From assembly GCA_964444685.1 (NCBI GenBank), contig CAYUIG010000080.1, positions 1 through 8,851 of the forward strand: DNA of 8,851 bases. Direction: 5' to 3'. The notes under the pieces are model-generated. The model did no database searches. It saw only the letters and a program-made list of their open reading frames with translations, and was not told the DNA's origin. This DNA comes from CAYUIG01 sp964444685. GTDB taxonomy: Bacteria; Gemmatimonadota; Gemmatimonadetes; Longimicrobiales; RSA9. The position numbers were made by a program, and so were the translations under genes. This document shows, in pieces, positions 1-6,138 of this stretch; position 1 is the first letter of the stretch, and every line of letters starts with the position of its first letter.

Positions 1-354
1 GCGTCTCATCCGCATCCAGTCGACGTTGAGGAAAGGGCGCCCTTGCTCGGCCGTTACGACCGGGCTGGTACGGCGCAAGCGCGGCGAGAACCTGGAGGTC
101 CAGCGGATCGTCGCTGCCGTTGTTGCCCCGGTGCGCGTCATTCGGTCCGTGGGGTTCCTTTGACAGCGCTCAGAGCGGTGAATGCGACCTCGAACAGGGA
201 CCGGTCGGGCCCGGGGCCGGATTCACAGCGTCTCGCGTGGTCGCATAACACCCAGTCGCCCGAACGGATTCCCGTGGGGCAAGATCGACCACGCCAGACC
301 ACCAGCCTTGCGAACTCGACAACCAGCGAATCACGGACCCGGCGGAGAGTCGGC
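1..354. other. Region without a supported gene at the left edge
   Basis: I find no gene here that I can support. One plus-strand frame is open from base 2 to a TGA at 161-163 (53 codons, about four fifths ending in G or C), which could be the end of a convergent gene. The minus-strand frame from an ATG at 139-141 to the edge uses the same wobble column and looks equally plausible. Neither translation matches a family I know, and neither has a good ribosome site. Between 164 and 354 all frames look non-coding, and the base composition is more even than in the genes. It holds the nested inverted repeat at 235-294 and a GC-only palindromic stretch at 201-220. No tRNA or promoter stands out. Confidence 0.4.
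235..294 (-). other. Nested inverted repeat downstream of the operon
   Basis: A perfect 9-bp inverted repeat has arms at 235-243 (gcgtggtcg) and 286-294 (cgaccacgc), 42 bases apart. Inside it a second hairpin pairs 264-267 with 272-275 around the 4-base loop attc, extended by 259-261 with 276-278 across a 2-base bulge. The two levels can form together as one cloverleaf-like arm. No T-run follows on either strand, so it is not a standard intrinsic terminator. Its place about 60 bases beyond the last stop codon would suit an operon-end RNA structure that blocks exonucleases or slows polymerase. This role is inference. Confidence 0.35.
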
Positions 355-579
355 CTAATCCGTCGGCTTCCAGACGAGCTGGAACTCGAGCTCTTCCTTG
401 TCGCCGTCACGCTCGTGCTCGACGCTGATCTCGGCGTCGGCCGGCACGGTGAAGCGGGAATTGGCCACCTGGATACGGAACGGCTCGCCGTTCTCCAGGG
501 CATCGGCGAGGCGGCGCAGTTTGGCGACGAAATCACTGACCGAATAGACCTTCTCGACATCGCGGGGCGGCTTGCTCAC
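355..579 (-). CDS. Amphi-Trp domain-containing protein
   Basis: This small acidic protein has 74 residues from the GTG chosen by its ribosome site. It matches the amphi-Trp domain: a helix-forming stretch VYSVSDFVAKLRRLADAL (11-28), the block GEPFRIQVANSRFTVPADAE (31-50), then alternating charged and hydrophobic residues ending in a near-terminal Trp (EELEFQLVWKP, 62-72; Trp70). The domain family occurs in bacteria and archaea, and its function is not established. The frame stays open upstream to about 840, but that part is low-complexity Arg-rich sequence overlapping two other genes, so a longer protein is unlikely. It overlaps the small membrane protein by four bases (GTGA), which suggests coupled synthesis. 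It is the last gene of the operon; no further minus-strand gene follows. The family assignment is quite secure and the role unknown. Confidence 0.85.
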   Translation of the reverse strand: MSKPPRDVEKVYSVSDFVAKLRRLADALENGEPFRIQVANSRFTVPADAEISVEHERDGDKEELEFQLVWKPTD

Positions 580-770
580 GAATCCCTCCGCTTGGGTGAC
601 AGGAAACGAATCAGCAGACCGACGCCGAGCAATCCGACGCCGATCCATGTGAGTGTGGGGATCTCGGTGGCCACGGCGCCGTCGCCGAACGCAGCGCCAC
701 CGAGGAAGAACGCGACCCGCCACATCAGCCGCGGGTCCTCGCCCTGCGGTTCGCGACTCGGGCGGAACAT
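576..770 (-). CDS. Small two-helix membrane protein of unknown function
   Basis: The 64-residue frame starts at an ATG two bases after the hydratase stop and ends in a TGA that overlaps the next GTG (GTGA). It has two hydrophobic stretches, about 16-34 (MWRVAFFLGGAAFGDGAVA) and 38-56 (PTLTWIGVGLLGVGLLIRF), followed by a basic tail SPKRRDS, which suggests a membrane hairpin with a cytosolic C-terminus. I do not recognise a family. A second in-frame ATG at codon 16 (723-725) would remove the charged 15-residue leader and leave the helices intact; neither start has a strong ribosome site. Evidence that it is real rests on tight spacing on both sides and the clear two-helix pattern. It may be an operon passenger rather than part of the acyl-CoA pathway. 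Confidence 0.65.
   Translation of the reverse strand: MFRPSREPQGEDPRLMWRVAFFLGGAAFGDGAVATEIPTLTWIGVGLLGVGLLIRFLSPKRRDS
585..589 (-). promoter_or_regulatory. Ribosome binding site for the amphi-Trp GTG start
   Basis: GGAGG lies 5 bases before the GTG at 577-579 on the minus strand. It selects this GTG over the in-frame upstream Mets, which would only read an alternative frame of the two preceding genes. Confidence 0.7.
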
Positions 771-772
771 GG

Positions 773-1546
773 TCAGCGGCTGCGCTCGAGGAAAGCCTGC
801 ACGCCGGCGCGGCAGTCCTCGGTGCTGCGCGCGAGCGCATTGATCTCCGCGCCGCGATCGATCGCGGCCTCGAACGACAATCCGTCCATGCCGTAGAGCA
901 GGCGCTTGATCAGCTCCAACGCGGAGCCCGATCTGTGCGCCAGGTCGTGCGCAAAGTTCGCGGCCTCCTCCGCGAGCACCTCGGGCAGGAAGGTGCGGTT
1001 CACGAGACCGACGTCACGTGCGGCGCGCGCATCGAAACGCCCGCCGAGCGCGACCACCTCGAACGCCATCTTCTCGCCGACGGAGCGGCGCAGCAATGCC
1101 ATGACCATCGCGGGCACGAAGCCGAGGCCGACCTCGGGATACCCGAAGACCGCATCCTCCGCAGCGAGCACCATGTCGCAGGCGGTGGCGAGGCCGGCGC
1201 CACCGGCGATGGCGTGGCCGTGCACGACGGCGATGATGGGCTTGGGCAGCCGGCGCATGCGCACGAACAGCTCGCCGAGGCCGGCGGCGTCGTGGAGGTT
1301 ATCGATCGCATCGGCGCCGGCGGCAATGCGCTGAAGCCGCTCGAGGTCTGCGCCCGCGCAGAAGTCGGGGCCGGTGGCGGCGAGCGTGATCACGCGCACG
1401 TCGCCATTCTCCCCCAGCTCCTGGAACGCGGCCGTCAGCTCGCGCACGGTCTCGGCATCCAGCGCATTGCGCTTCTCGGGCCGGTTGAGCGTGATGCGGC
1501 CGACCGGGCCGTCGCTGTCGACGAGGATGCGGCGGTACTCGGTCAC
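773..1546 (-). CDS. Enoyl-CoA hydratase/isomerase family protein, AtuE/LiuC-like
   Basis: This 257-residue crotonase-fold enzyme has the two oxyanion-hole segments, FCAGADLERL (62-71) and GHAIAGGAGLATACD (110-124), and the catalytic acid in YPEVGLGFVPAMV (136-148), Glu138, equivalent to rat hydratase Glu164. The second catalytic Glu of classical hydratases (Glu144) is Gly118 here. As I recall, Pseudomonas-type methylglutaconyl-CoA and gamma-carboxygeranoyl-CoA hydratases share this single-Glu pattern and a similar PAV/PAM stretch. With the neighbouring carboxylase and AtuA genes, hydration of a carboxylated branched enoyl-CoA is the best guess; lyase or isomerase activity is not excluded. The GTG start overlaps the previous stop by four bases and has GGAGG upstream. 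The length is typical and the C-terminal helices look complete (SRSTEDCRAGVQAFLERSR-like end). Only two bases separate it from the next gene. Confidence 0.92.
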   Translation of the reverse strand: MTEYRRILVDSDGPVGRITLNRPEKRNALDAETVRELTAAFQELGENGDVRVITLAATGPDFCAGADLERLQRIAAGADAIDNLHDAAGLGELFVRMRRLPKPIIAVVHGHAIAGGAGLATACDMVLAAEDAVFGYPEVGLGFVPAMVMALLRRSVGEKMAFEVVALGGRFDARAARDVGLVNRTFLPEVLAEEAANFAHDLAHRSGSALELIKRLLYGMDGLSFEAAIDRGAEINALARSTEDCRAGVQAFLERSR

Positions 1547-1881
1547 GTGGCCTCCACGAAGTCGTCGGGCACGTCGATCTCCATGCGCAGCATGGCCGTG
1601 GAGAACGTCTTGCCCTGAGCATCGGTCATGAGCGACATGGTGCCACCGCCGTCCAGCGCGCCATGCAGCAGGAAGTTGAGCGCATTCAGGTTGGGCAGCT
1701 CGAAGCGCTCGACGCCGCCGTCGATGAGCGGCGCGAAATGCGCGGCGACGCGTTCGACCGTGAGTGCGTCGCGCAGTATCGGATAATACGATGCGTGGCG
1801 TGCAATGACGCCGACGTTGACGGTGTCGCCCTTGTCGCCGGAGCGGGCGTGCGCCAGGTCGTACAGGAGGACGCGTTTCAT
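1543..1881 (-). CDS. Stand-alone AtuA C-terminal domain protein (AtuA-like ferredoxin-fold)
   Basis: This 112-residue protein corresponds to the C-terminal domain of full-length AtuA proteins. Its hallmark is LAHARSGDKGDTVNVGVIAR (9-28), followed by a hydrophobic strand-rich body (FELPNLNALNFLLHGALDGGG, 60-80) and a short tail. In many genomes this domain is fused to the DUF1446 core; here it is encoded separately and overlaps the core's stop by four bases (ATGA). The strong ribosome site suggests production at least equal to the core, so the two chains probably form a complex. No catalytic role is established for the domain. It overlaps the hydratase start by four bases (GTGA). I see no transmembrane segment or signal peptide, so it should be cytosolic. 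Confidence 0.88.
   Translation of the reverse strand: MKRVLLYDLAHARSGDKGDTVNVGVIARHASYYPILRDALTVERVAAHFAPLIDGGVERFELPNLNALNFLLHGALDGGGTMSLMTDAQGKTFSTAMLRMEIDVPDDFVEAT
1551..1555 (-). promoter_or_regulatory. Ribosome binding site for the hydratase GTG start
   Basis: GGAGG lies 4 bases upstream of the GTG at 1544-1546 on the minus strand, inside the AtuA C-terminal-domain gene. With the GTGA overlap it fixes the start of the hydratase. Confidence 0.65.
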
Positions 1882-3278
1882 GCGGTGGTCACCTCCACGC
1901 GCAGGTGCGGCTCGATCTGATCGCGTGCGACGAGTGCGGGCCAGTACGCCACGATCTCCTGCACGCGCGGGCGCCCGCCCGCAAAGCCGGTAACAGTCGG
2001 CGGACCGGTGAGCACGAGCGGCGCGATCTCGCGCGTGAAGCGCTCGACGGCGTTCCTGTCCTCGCTGCGCACGGCCACGCGCAGTTCGACTTCGCTGAGA
2101 TCCGAAGGTGGCGGCCCGGCCAACGCTCCGTGCGTCGCGTTCCAGCCGACGAACTCGGTGCGCACCTCATCGAAGCGGAGGCCCAGTCGGTCGAGCCGTT
2201 CGCGCAGGATGCGATCGGCGGCCTGTGCCTTCAAGACGGGATCCGGCCACCCGTAGACGAGCGTACCCACGGCCTTCCAGCCGGACGAATACGCGATCGA
2301 AACCTTCAGCATGTCAGTGCGCGGCCGCCCGCGCACGCCGGAAACGCGCACGCGATCCGGCCCGTCCTGCGACAGGCGGATCGTCGTGAAGTCTGCGATC
2401 ACGTCGGGCGTGATGTAGTTCGTCGGATCGCCGAGCTCGTACAGGAGCTGTTCGCTCACCGTTGCAACCGAGACGCGCCCGCCGGTGCCGTCGTGCTTCG
2501 TCACGACGAACGAGCCGTCGGGATACGCCTCGATGATCGGGAAGCCGACCTCCGCCATGTTGGGAATCGTCTCCCAGTCGGCCAGGCAGTTGCCGCCGGT
2601 GCACTGTGCGCCGCACTCGTTGATGTGACCGGCGACGACGCCCGCGGCCAGCCGATCCCAATCGTCGGCAGACCAGCCGAACGCGTACATCATCGGCGCG
2701 TAGGTGAGCGCGGTATCGGTCGAGCGGCCCGTGACCACGACAGTCGCATCTTTCGAGAGCGCTTCGACGATCGGCCCGGCGCCGATGTAGGCGTTCGCGC
2801 TCTGTACGCGCTCGATGACGTCCGACAGTGGCCGGCCGTCGTCCATGTTGCGCAGCTCGTGGCCGCTCCGCACGAGGTCGTCGAGTCGGTCGAGAATGTC
2901 GTCGCCCGTTATGGCGGCCACGCGTACGCGCCCGGCGAGGCCGGCATTGCGGGCCTGCTCGAGCACGCCGTCGCGGCACGCGGGCACGTTCACGCCGCCG
3001 GCATTGGCCACGACGCGGATCCCCTTCTCCACACAGTCGGGCAGGATCTCGCCCATGAGCGGAACGAAGTCGCGCGCGTAGCCCTCCGCGGGATTGCGCG
3101 ACTTCTGCTTCTGGAGGATCGACATCGTGACTTCGGCGAGGTAGTCGAGCATCAGGAAGTCGATGCGTCCTGCGCGTACTTGTGTTACCGGCGCCGTCAG
3201 GAGATCTCCCCAGAAGCCCTGGCCGCTGGCAATTCGGAGTCTGGAGTCTGGGGTCTGGTGTCTGGGGTCTGGTTTCAT
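1878..3278 (-). CDS. AtuA-family protein (DUF1446, acyclic terpene utilization AtuA N-terminal domain)
   Basis: This 466-residue protein matches the AtuA core (DUF1446). Conserved stretches are RIASGQGFWGD (15-25), LDYLAEVTMSIL (44-55), ANAGGVNVPACRDGV (91-105), GRSTDTAL (184-191) and GHINECGAQCTGGN (217-230). AtuA-like genes are typically found beside acyl-CoA carboxylases and hydratases for acyclic terpene or branched-chain breakdown; no enzymatic activity is firmly assigned to the family. The ATG at 3276-3278 overlaps the carboxylase stop (ATGA) and has no Shine-Dalgarno, suggesting coupled translation. An open frame continues far upstream inside the carboxylase gene, but conservation begins only after this ATG. 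Residues 3-14 are encoded by the heptamer repeat and look like an insertion into an ancestral MK-RIASG start. The usual C-terminal domain is a separate downstream gene. Confidence 0.9.
   Translation of the reverse strand: MKPDPRHQTPDSRLRIASGQGFWGDLLTAPVTQVRAGRIDFLMLDYLAEVTMSILQKQKSRNPAEGYARDFVPLMGEILPDCVEKGIRVVANAGGVNVPACRDGVLEQARNAGLAGRVRVAAITGDDILDRLDDLVRSGHELRNMDDGRPLSDVIERVQSANAYIGAGPIVEALSKDATVVVTGRSTDTALTYAPMMYAFGWSADDWDRLAAGVVAGHINECGAQCTGGNCLADWETIPNMAEVGFPIIEAYPDGSFVVTKHDGTGGRVSVATVSEQLLYELGDPTNYITPDVIADFTTIRLSQDGPDRVRVSGVRGRPRTDMLKVSIAYSSGWKAVGTLVYGWPDPVLKAQAADRILRERLDRLGLRFDEVRTEFVGWNATHGALAGPPPSDLSEVELRVAVRSEDRNAVERFTREIAPLVLTGPPTVTGFAGGRPRVQEIVAYWPALVARDQIEPHLRVEVTTA
1889..1896 (-). 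promoter_or_regulatory. Strong Shine-Dalgarno for the AtuA C-terminal-domain gene
   Basis: GGAGGTGA on the minus strand matches the 16S anti-Shine-Dalgarno over eight bases and lies 7 bases before the ATG at 1879-1881. It is embedded in the last codons of the AtuA core gene. It is the best ribosome site in the window and shows the downstream domain is made as its own chain. Confidence 0.8.
3238..3272 (-). repeat. Heptanucleotide tandem repeat (CCAGACN x5) inside the AtuA start region
   Basis: Five head-to-tail heptamers read on the minus strand as CCAGACC, CCAGACA, CCAGACC, CCAGACT, CCAGACT. Only the seventh base varies. The array begins three bases after the AtuA start codon and ends just before the first conserved strand of the protein. 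The tract is 35 bp, not a multiple of three, and seven is coprime to three, so gain or loss of one unit would shift the AtuA frame. In the present state the frame is open and encodes the PDPRHQT-PDSRL segment. Confidence 0.9.
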
Positions 3279-4915
3279 GCGGGCAAATCGGGTAGTGCGC
3301 CGAAGGGGCCGAGGTGTGGGCCGGGGTTGTGCAGCGCAGCCCTCAACGCCAGGGCCAGGAGCGCTCTCGTATCCTCCGGCGTGACGACTGCGTCCACGAA
3401 TCCTCGTGCAGCGGCAAACTTCGCGTCGAGCTGCTTGTCGTAGTCGGCGCGCACGGACTCGATCTTCTTCGCGAGCGATTCGTCGGGTCGTGCCTTCTTC
3501 GAGCGCAGTTCTTCGAGCTGCGGGCCGAACAGCGCCATGACGGCGGACTCGCCTTCCATCACGCCCATGCGTCCGGTCGGCCATGACAGTATGAAGTCCG
3601 GATCGAACCCCTGCCCTGCCATTGCATAGTAGCCGGCGCCGCTGGCGTGACCGACGGTGAGCACGAGCTTCGGCACGGTCGCGGTGGCCATGGCTTCGAC
3701 GAAGCGCGCGCCTGCGCGGATGATACCGCTGTGCTCGGCCTCGGTGCCGACCATGAAGCCGCTCACGTCCTGCACGAAGAGCAGCGGCGTGCCGTGCCGG
3801 TTCATGGTCTCGATGAAGTACGCGGTCTTCTCTGCACTGTCCGTATAGATGATGCCGCCGAACTTCGGCGCCCCGCCGTGCGGGTCCTTGATCATGCCGC
3901 GCGCGTTGGCGATCACGCCGACGGAGATCCCCTCGAGGCGTGCGGTGCCGCAGATCATCTCGGGCGCGTGGTCGCCCTGGAACTCGTCGAGTCGTCCCTC
4001 GTCGAGCAGCGCATCGAGCACGGCGCGCATGTCGTACGGCTGCCGATGGTCCTCGGGGATCAGGTCGTAGATCTGCAGCGCGTCGCGTGCGGGCGGCGCA
4101 CTCTCGGTGAGCGCGGCGCGCGGGAAGGACGGCGGCAGCTCGGACACGAGTTCGCGGATGCGTGCAATGCACGTCGCATCATCCGGCAGCCGATAGTGCG
4201 CGACACCGCTGATGGCATTGTGCGTCCACGCGCCACCGAGCTCCTCGGCATCCACGGTCTGCCCGGTGGCACCCTTCACGAGGTTGGGACCGCCGAGCCC
4301 CATGAAGCTCGTGCCCTCGACCATCAGGATGACGTCGGAGAGCGCGGGCAGGTACGCGCCGCCGGCAATGCACGGGCCCATGACGGCCGCAATCTGCGGC
4401 ACGCGCAGATACCGCCGCATGATCGAGTTGTAGTAGAAGATGCGCGCCGCGCCGTACTGTCCGGGAAAGACGCCGCCCTGATATGGCAGGTTCACGCCTG
4501 CCGAGTCGACGAGATAGACGATCGGGATGCGGCAGCGCATCGCGGCTTCCTGCGCGCGCAGCATCTTCGTGATCGTCTCGGGCCACCAGCTCCCGGCCTT
4601 CACGGTCGCATCGTTGGCGACGACGATGGTCGGCCGCCCGTGCACCGCTCCGAGCCCCGTGACGACGCCGGCGGCCGGCGCCTGCCCGTCGTAGCGGTCA
4701 TGCGCGACGAGGAGGCCCAGCTCGAGGAAAGGCGCCTCGCGGTCGAGGAGCAATGCGATACGTTCGCGGGCGGTGAGCTTGCCCTGGGAGTGCTGACGTT
4801 CGATGCGCTCGGCGCCGCCGCCCTCGCGCAGGCGCGCCTCGAGGTCGCGCAGCTCGCGGGTGAGCCGCGCCATGCGCGTGTCCGAGCGAACGGGCGCGTC
4901 CACCGCAGCAGCCAC
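3275..4915 (-). CDS. Acyl-CoA carboxylase carboxyltransferase (beta) subunit, methylcrotonyl/geranoyl-CoA type
   Basis: This 546-residue subunit moves CO2 from carboxybiotin to an acyl-CoA. It has both crotonase-like halves. The N-half contains RIERQHSQGKLTARERI (37-53), PIVYLVDSAGVNLPYQGGVF (131-150) and the oxyanion turn GPCIAGGAYLPALSD (180-194). The C-half contains MIKDPHGGAPKFGGIIY (341-357), QDVSGFMVG (382-390), GHASGAGYYAMAG (422-434) and PTGRMGVMEGE (446-456). The NLP-Q-VFP stretch and following RIFY resemble methylcrotonyl- and geranoyl-CoA carboxylases more than propionyl-CoA carboxylase, which has SGGARIQEG there; the exact acyl-CoA is unproven. The biotin carboxylase/BCCP subunit is not in the window. 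The GTG at 4913-4915 lies 5 bases after the previous stop without a clear ribosome site; the ATG at codon 15 (4871-4873) is an alternative. The stop overlaps the AtuA start (ATGA). Confidence 0.93.
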   Translation of the reverse strand: MAAAVDAPVRSDTRMARLTRELRDLEARLREGGGAERIERQHSQGKLTARERIALLLDREAPFLELGLLVAHDRYDGQAPAAGVVTGLGAVHGRPTIVVANDATVKAGSWWPETITKMLRAQEAAMRCRIPIVYLVDSAGVNLPYQGGVFPGQYGAARIFYYNSIMRRYLRVPQIAAVMGPCIAGGAYLPALSDVILMVEGTSFMGLGGPNLVKGATGQTVDAEELGGAWTHNAISGVAHYRLPDDATCIARIRELVSELPPSFPRAALTESAPPARDALQIYDLIPEDHRQPYDMRAVLDALLDEGRLDEFQGDHAPEMICGTARLEGISVGVIANARGMIKDPHGGAPKFGGIIYTDSAEKTAYFIETMNRHGTPLLFVQDVSGFMVGTEAEHSGIIRAGARFVEAMATATVPKLVLTVGHASGAGYYAMAGQGFDPDFILSWPTGRMGVMEGESAVMALFGPQLEELRSKKARPDESLAKKIESVRADYDKQLDAKFAAARGFVDAVVTPEDTRALLALALRAALHNPGPHLGPFGALPDLPA

Positions 4916-4920
4916 GGAGG

Positions 4921-5340
4921 TCAGCCCGCGGGCTCGCCCGCGGCCTGTGCGAATCGCTCGCGGATGAAGCGGATCGGCTCGGAGGTCGGTGTGCCGGGCC
5001 CGAACAGCTTCGCGACGCCCATCGACTCGAGCTTCGCGATGTCCTCCTCCGGCATGATCCCGCCGCCGATCACGAGGATGTGGCCCATGCCCTCCGCGCG
5101 CAGCAGCTCGAGCACGCGCGGGAAGAGCGTCATGTGCGCACCCGACAGAATGGACAGTGCGACGACGTCCACGTCCTCCTGCACGGCGGCAGCCGCGATC
5201 ATCTCGGGCGTCTGATGCAGGCCCGTATAGACGACCTCGAAGCCGGCATCGCGGAAGGAGCTGGCGATCACCTTCGCGCCGCGGTCGTGCCCGTCGAGTC
5301 CCGGCTTGGCAACCAGGATCCGGATCTTTCGTTCGTCCAT
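4921..5340 (-). CDS. Cobalamin-binding small subunit of acyl-CoA mutase (IcmB / MCM C-terminal domain type)
   Basis: This 139-residue protein is a single B12-binding domain in Rossmann-like form. It carries the base-off/His-on signature DxHxxG as D16-G-H18-D-R-G21, where His18 is the lower axial ligand of cobalt. It also has the SxL motif at S63-I-L65 and the glycine turn GGGIMP (92-97) near the nucleotide tail. VAKPGLDGHDRGAKVIA and YTGLHQTPE match both stand-alone IcmB and the C-terminal domain of methylmalonyl-CoA mutase, so it does not decide the substrate. It would pair with the large subunit at 7518-8851 to form the active mutase, though two unrelated genes lie between them. The ATG at 5338-5340 has only a weak purine-rich stretch upstream. 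The length is typical of split mutases. No kinase-like G-protein chaperone gene (MeaB/ArgK) is visible in the window. Confidence 0.94.
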   Translation of the reverse strand: MDERKIRILVAKPGLDGHDRGAKVIASSFRDAGFEVVYTGLHQTPEMIAAAAVQEDVDVVALSILSGAHMTLFPRVLELLRAEGMGHILVIGGGIMPEEDIAKLESMGVAKLFGPGTPTSEPIRFIRERFAQAAGEPAG

Positions 5341-5373
5341 GCTCGTTCGTCTATGGCTTTCAGGTGCCGAAGC

Positions 5374-6138
5374 TTAGGCCCGCCGGGCCGCACGCCGCAA
5401 GCCGGGATCGGGTGTCCGGGCCACGACAATGAGCCGTGGCGAACGCCGGGTCAGCCGGCTCCCGGACCATGACCCGTACCAGACCGGTTCCACGAATCCG
5501 GCCATGTCCAGAAGCCGCGCAATCTCCGTGGCCGTGCGCAGTCGCAGCGTGTGCATCTTCGTGCCCGACTCGGAGCCTCTCCGCCAGCGCATGCGTTCGT
5601 GGCTGATGCCGGTGACGGGATCGAAACGTCGCCGGAACTCGACGAGCGTGCCGTCGGGGAGGGTGAACGCGTCGCGCTCCGCGTAGTTGGAGACCACGTC
5701 GTCGCGATGCATGCTCTCGAGGAGGAAGCGGCCGCCGGGCTTGAGCACGCGGTGCGCTTCGCGCAGCGCCTCCACGTCGTCATCATCGGACTCGAACAGG
5801 CCGAGGCTGGTGAAGACGTTGCACACGGCGTCGAATGACGCGTCGGCGAACGGCAGCGCGCGCAGGTCCGCGGCAGCGCGAGGGAAACCGCGCGCGCGCT
5901 GCAGCAGCGGGATCGAGAGGTCGGCGCCGAACGCGGACAGTCCCGCGTCGCGCATCAGGGACGTGTGCCGGCCCCAGCCGCAGGGCGCATCGAGGACACG
6001 GGCGCCGAACGGCAGCCCCAGCAGCTCGCGGATGGCCGCTACTTCGCGGCGACTCCTGCGCTCGTCGAACAGGGGTTCGTGGAGGCGGAGCCAGTCGTCG
6101 TCGAAGTAGGTGCGCCACCAGTCGGGCGGCGCGCTCAC
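5374..6138 (-). CDS. Class I SAM-dependent methyltransferase, substrate unknown
   Basis: This 254-residue cytosolic protein carries the class I methyltransferase fold. Motif I is VLDAPCGWGRH (48-58), the acidic residue after strand 2 is in GADLS (71-75), motif II is the ALPFADASFDAVCNVFTS stretch (94-111), and motif III is VLKPGGRFLLE (131-141). These residues bind S-adenosylmethionine. The N-terminus (PPDWWRTYFDDDWLRLH, 4-20) is a common opening for this subgroup. The methyl acceptor cannot be read from the sequence. Translation starts at a GTG that overlaps the CorC stop by four bases, with GGAGG 4 bases upstream. The stop is TAA, and 33 bases separate it from the B12-binding subunit. The Arg/Ala-rich C-terminal tail after the last beta strand is poorly conserved in such proteins. 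Its position between two mutase genes is notable, but I see no evidence that it acts on acyl-CoAs or cobalamin. Confidence 0.88.
   Translation of the reverse strand: MSAPPDWWRTYFDDDWLRLHEPLFDERRSRREVAAIRELLGLPFGARVLDAPCGWGRHTSLMRDAGLSAFGADLSIPLLQRARGFPRAAADLRALPFADASFDAVCNVFTSLGLFESDDDDVEALREAHRVLKPGGRFLLESMHRDDVVSNYAERDAFTLPDGTLVEFRRRFDPVTGISHERMRWRRGSESGTKMHTLRLRTATEIARLLDMAGFVEPVWYGSWSGSRLTRRSPRLIVVARTPDPGLRRAARRA

Noticed and set aside
201..220. GC-only palindromic stretch as a terminator or operator
   Set aside because: The pairing is interrupted and consists only of G and C; such stretches are common at this base composition.
580..840. Upstream extension of the amphi-Trp gene to 161 codons
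   Set aside because: The extension is Arg-rich low-complexity sequence across two other genes, while a good ribosome site precedes the internal GTG at 577-579.
43..843. Plus-strand open frame of 266 codons at the left end
   Set aside because: It runs opposite the amphi-Trp and small membrane protein genes and changes character along its length; no domain is visible.
3238..3272. The heptamer array as a CRISPR array or transposon end
   Set aside because: Units are seven bases with no spacers, and there are no flanking inverted repeats or target duplication.
1905..3443. Plus-strand open frame of 512 codons opposite the AtuA gene
   Set aside because: It mirrors the AtuA gene and is His/Arg/Gly rich with no recognisable domain. 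Long antisense frames are expected in GC-rich coding DNA, and the minus strand has clear family motifs.
3279..4172. Upstream in-frame extension of AtuA to 764 codons
   Set aside because: The extra 298 residues are an Arg-rich alternative frame of the carboxylase gene. AtuA conservation begins after the ATG at 3276-3278, which overlaps the carboxylase stop.
3647..5215. Plus-strand open frame of 522 codons opposite the carboxylase and B12-binding genes
   Set aside because: It crosses two real minus-strand genes and their junction, has a biased composition, and shows no motif or ribosome site.
5377..5389. GC palindrome (5-bp stem, 3-base loop) at the end of the methyltransferase gene as a terminator
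   Set aside because: It lies inside the last codons, no T-run follows, and the next gene starts 33 bases after the stop.
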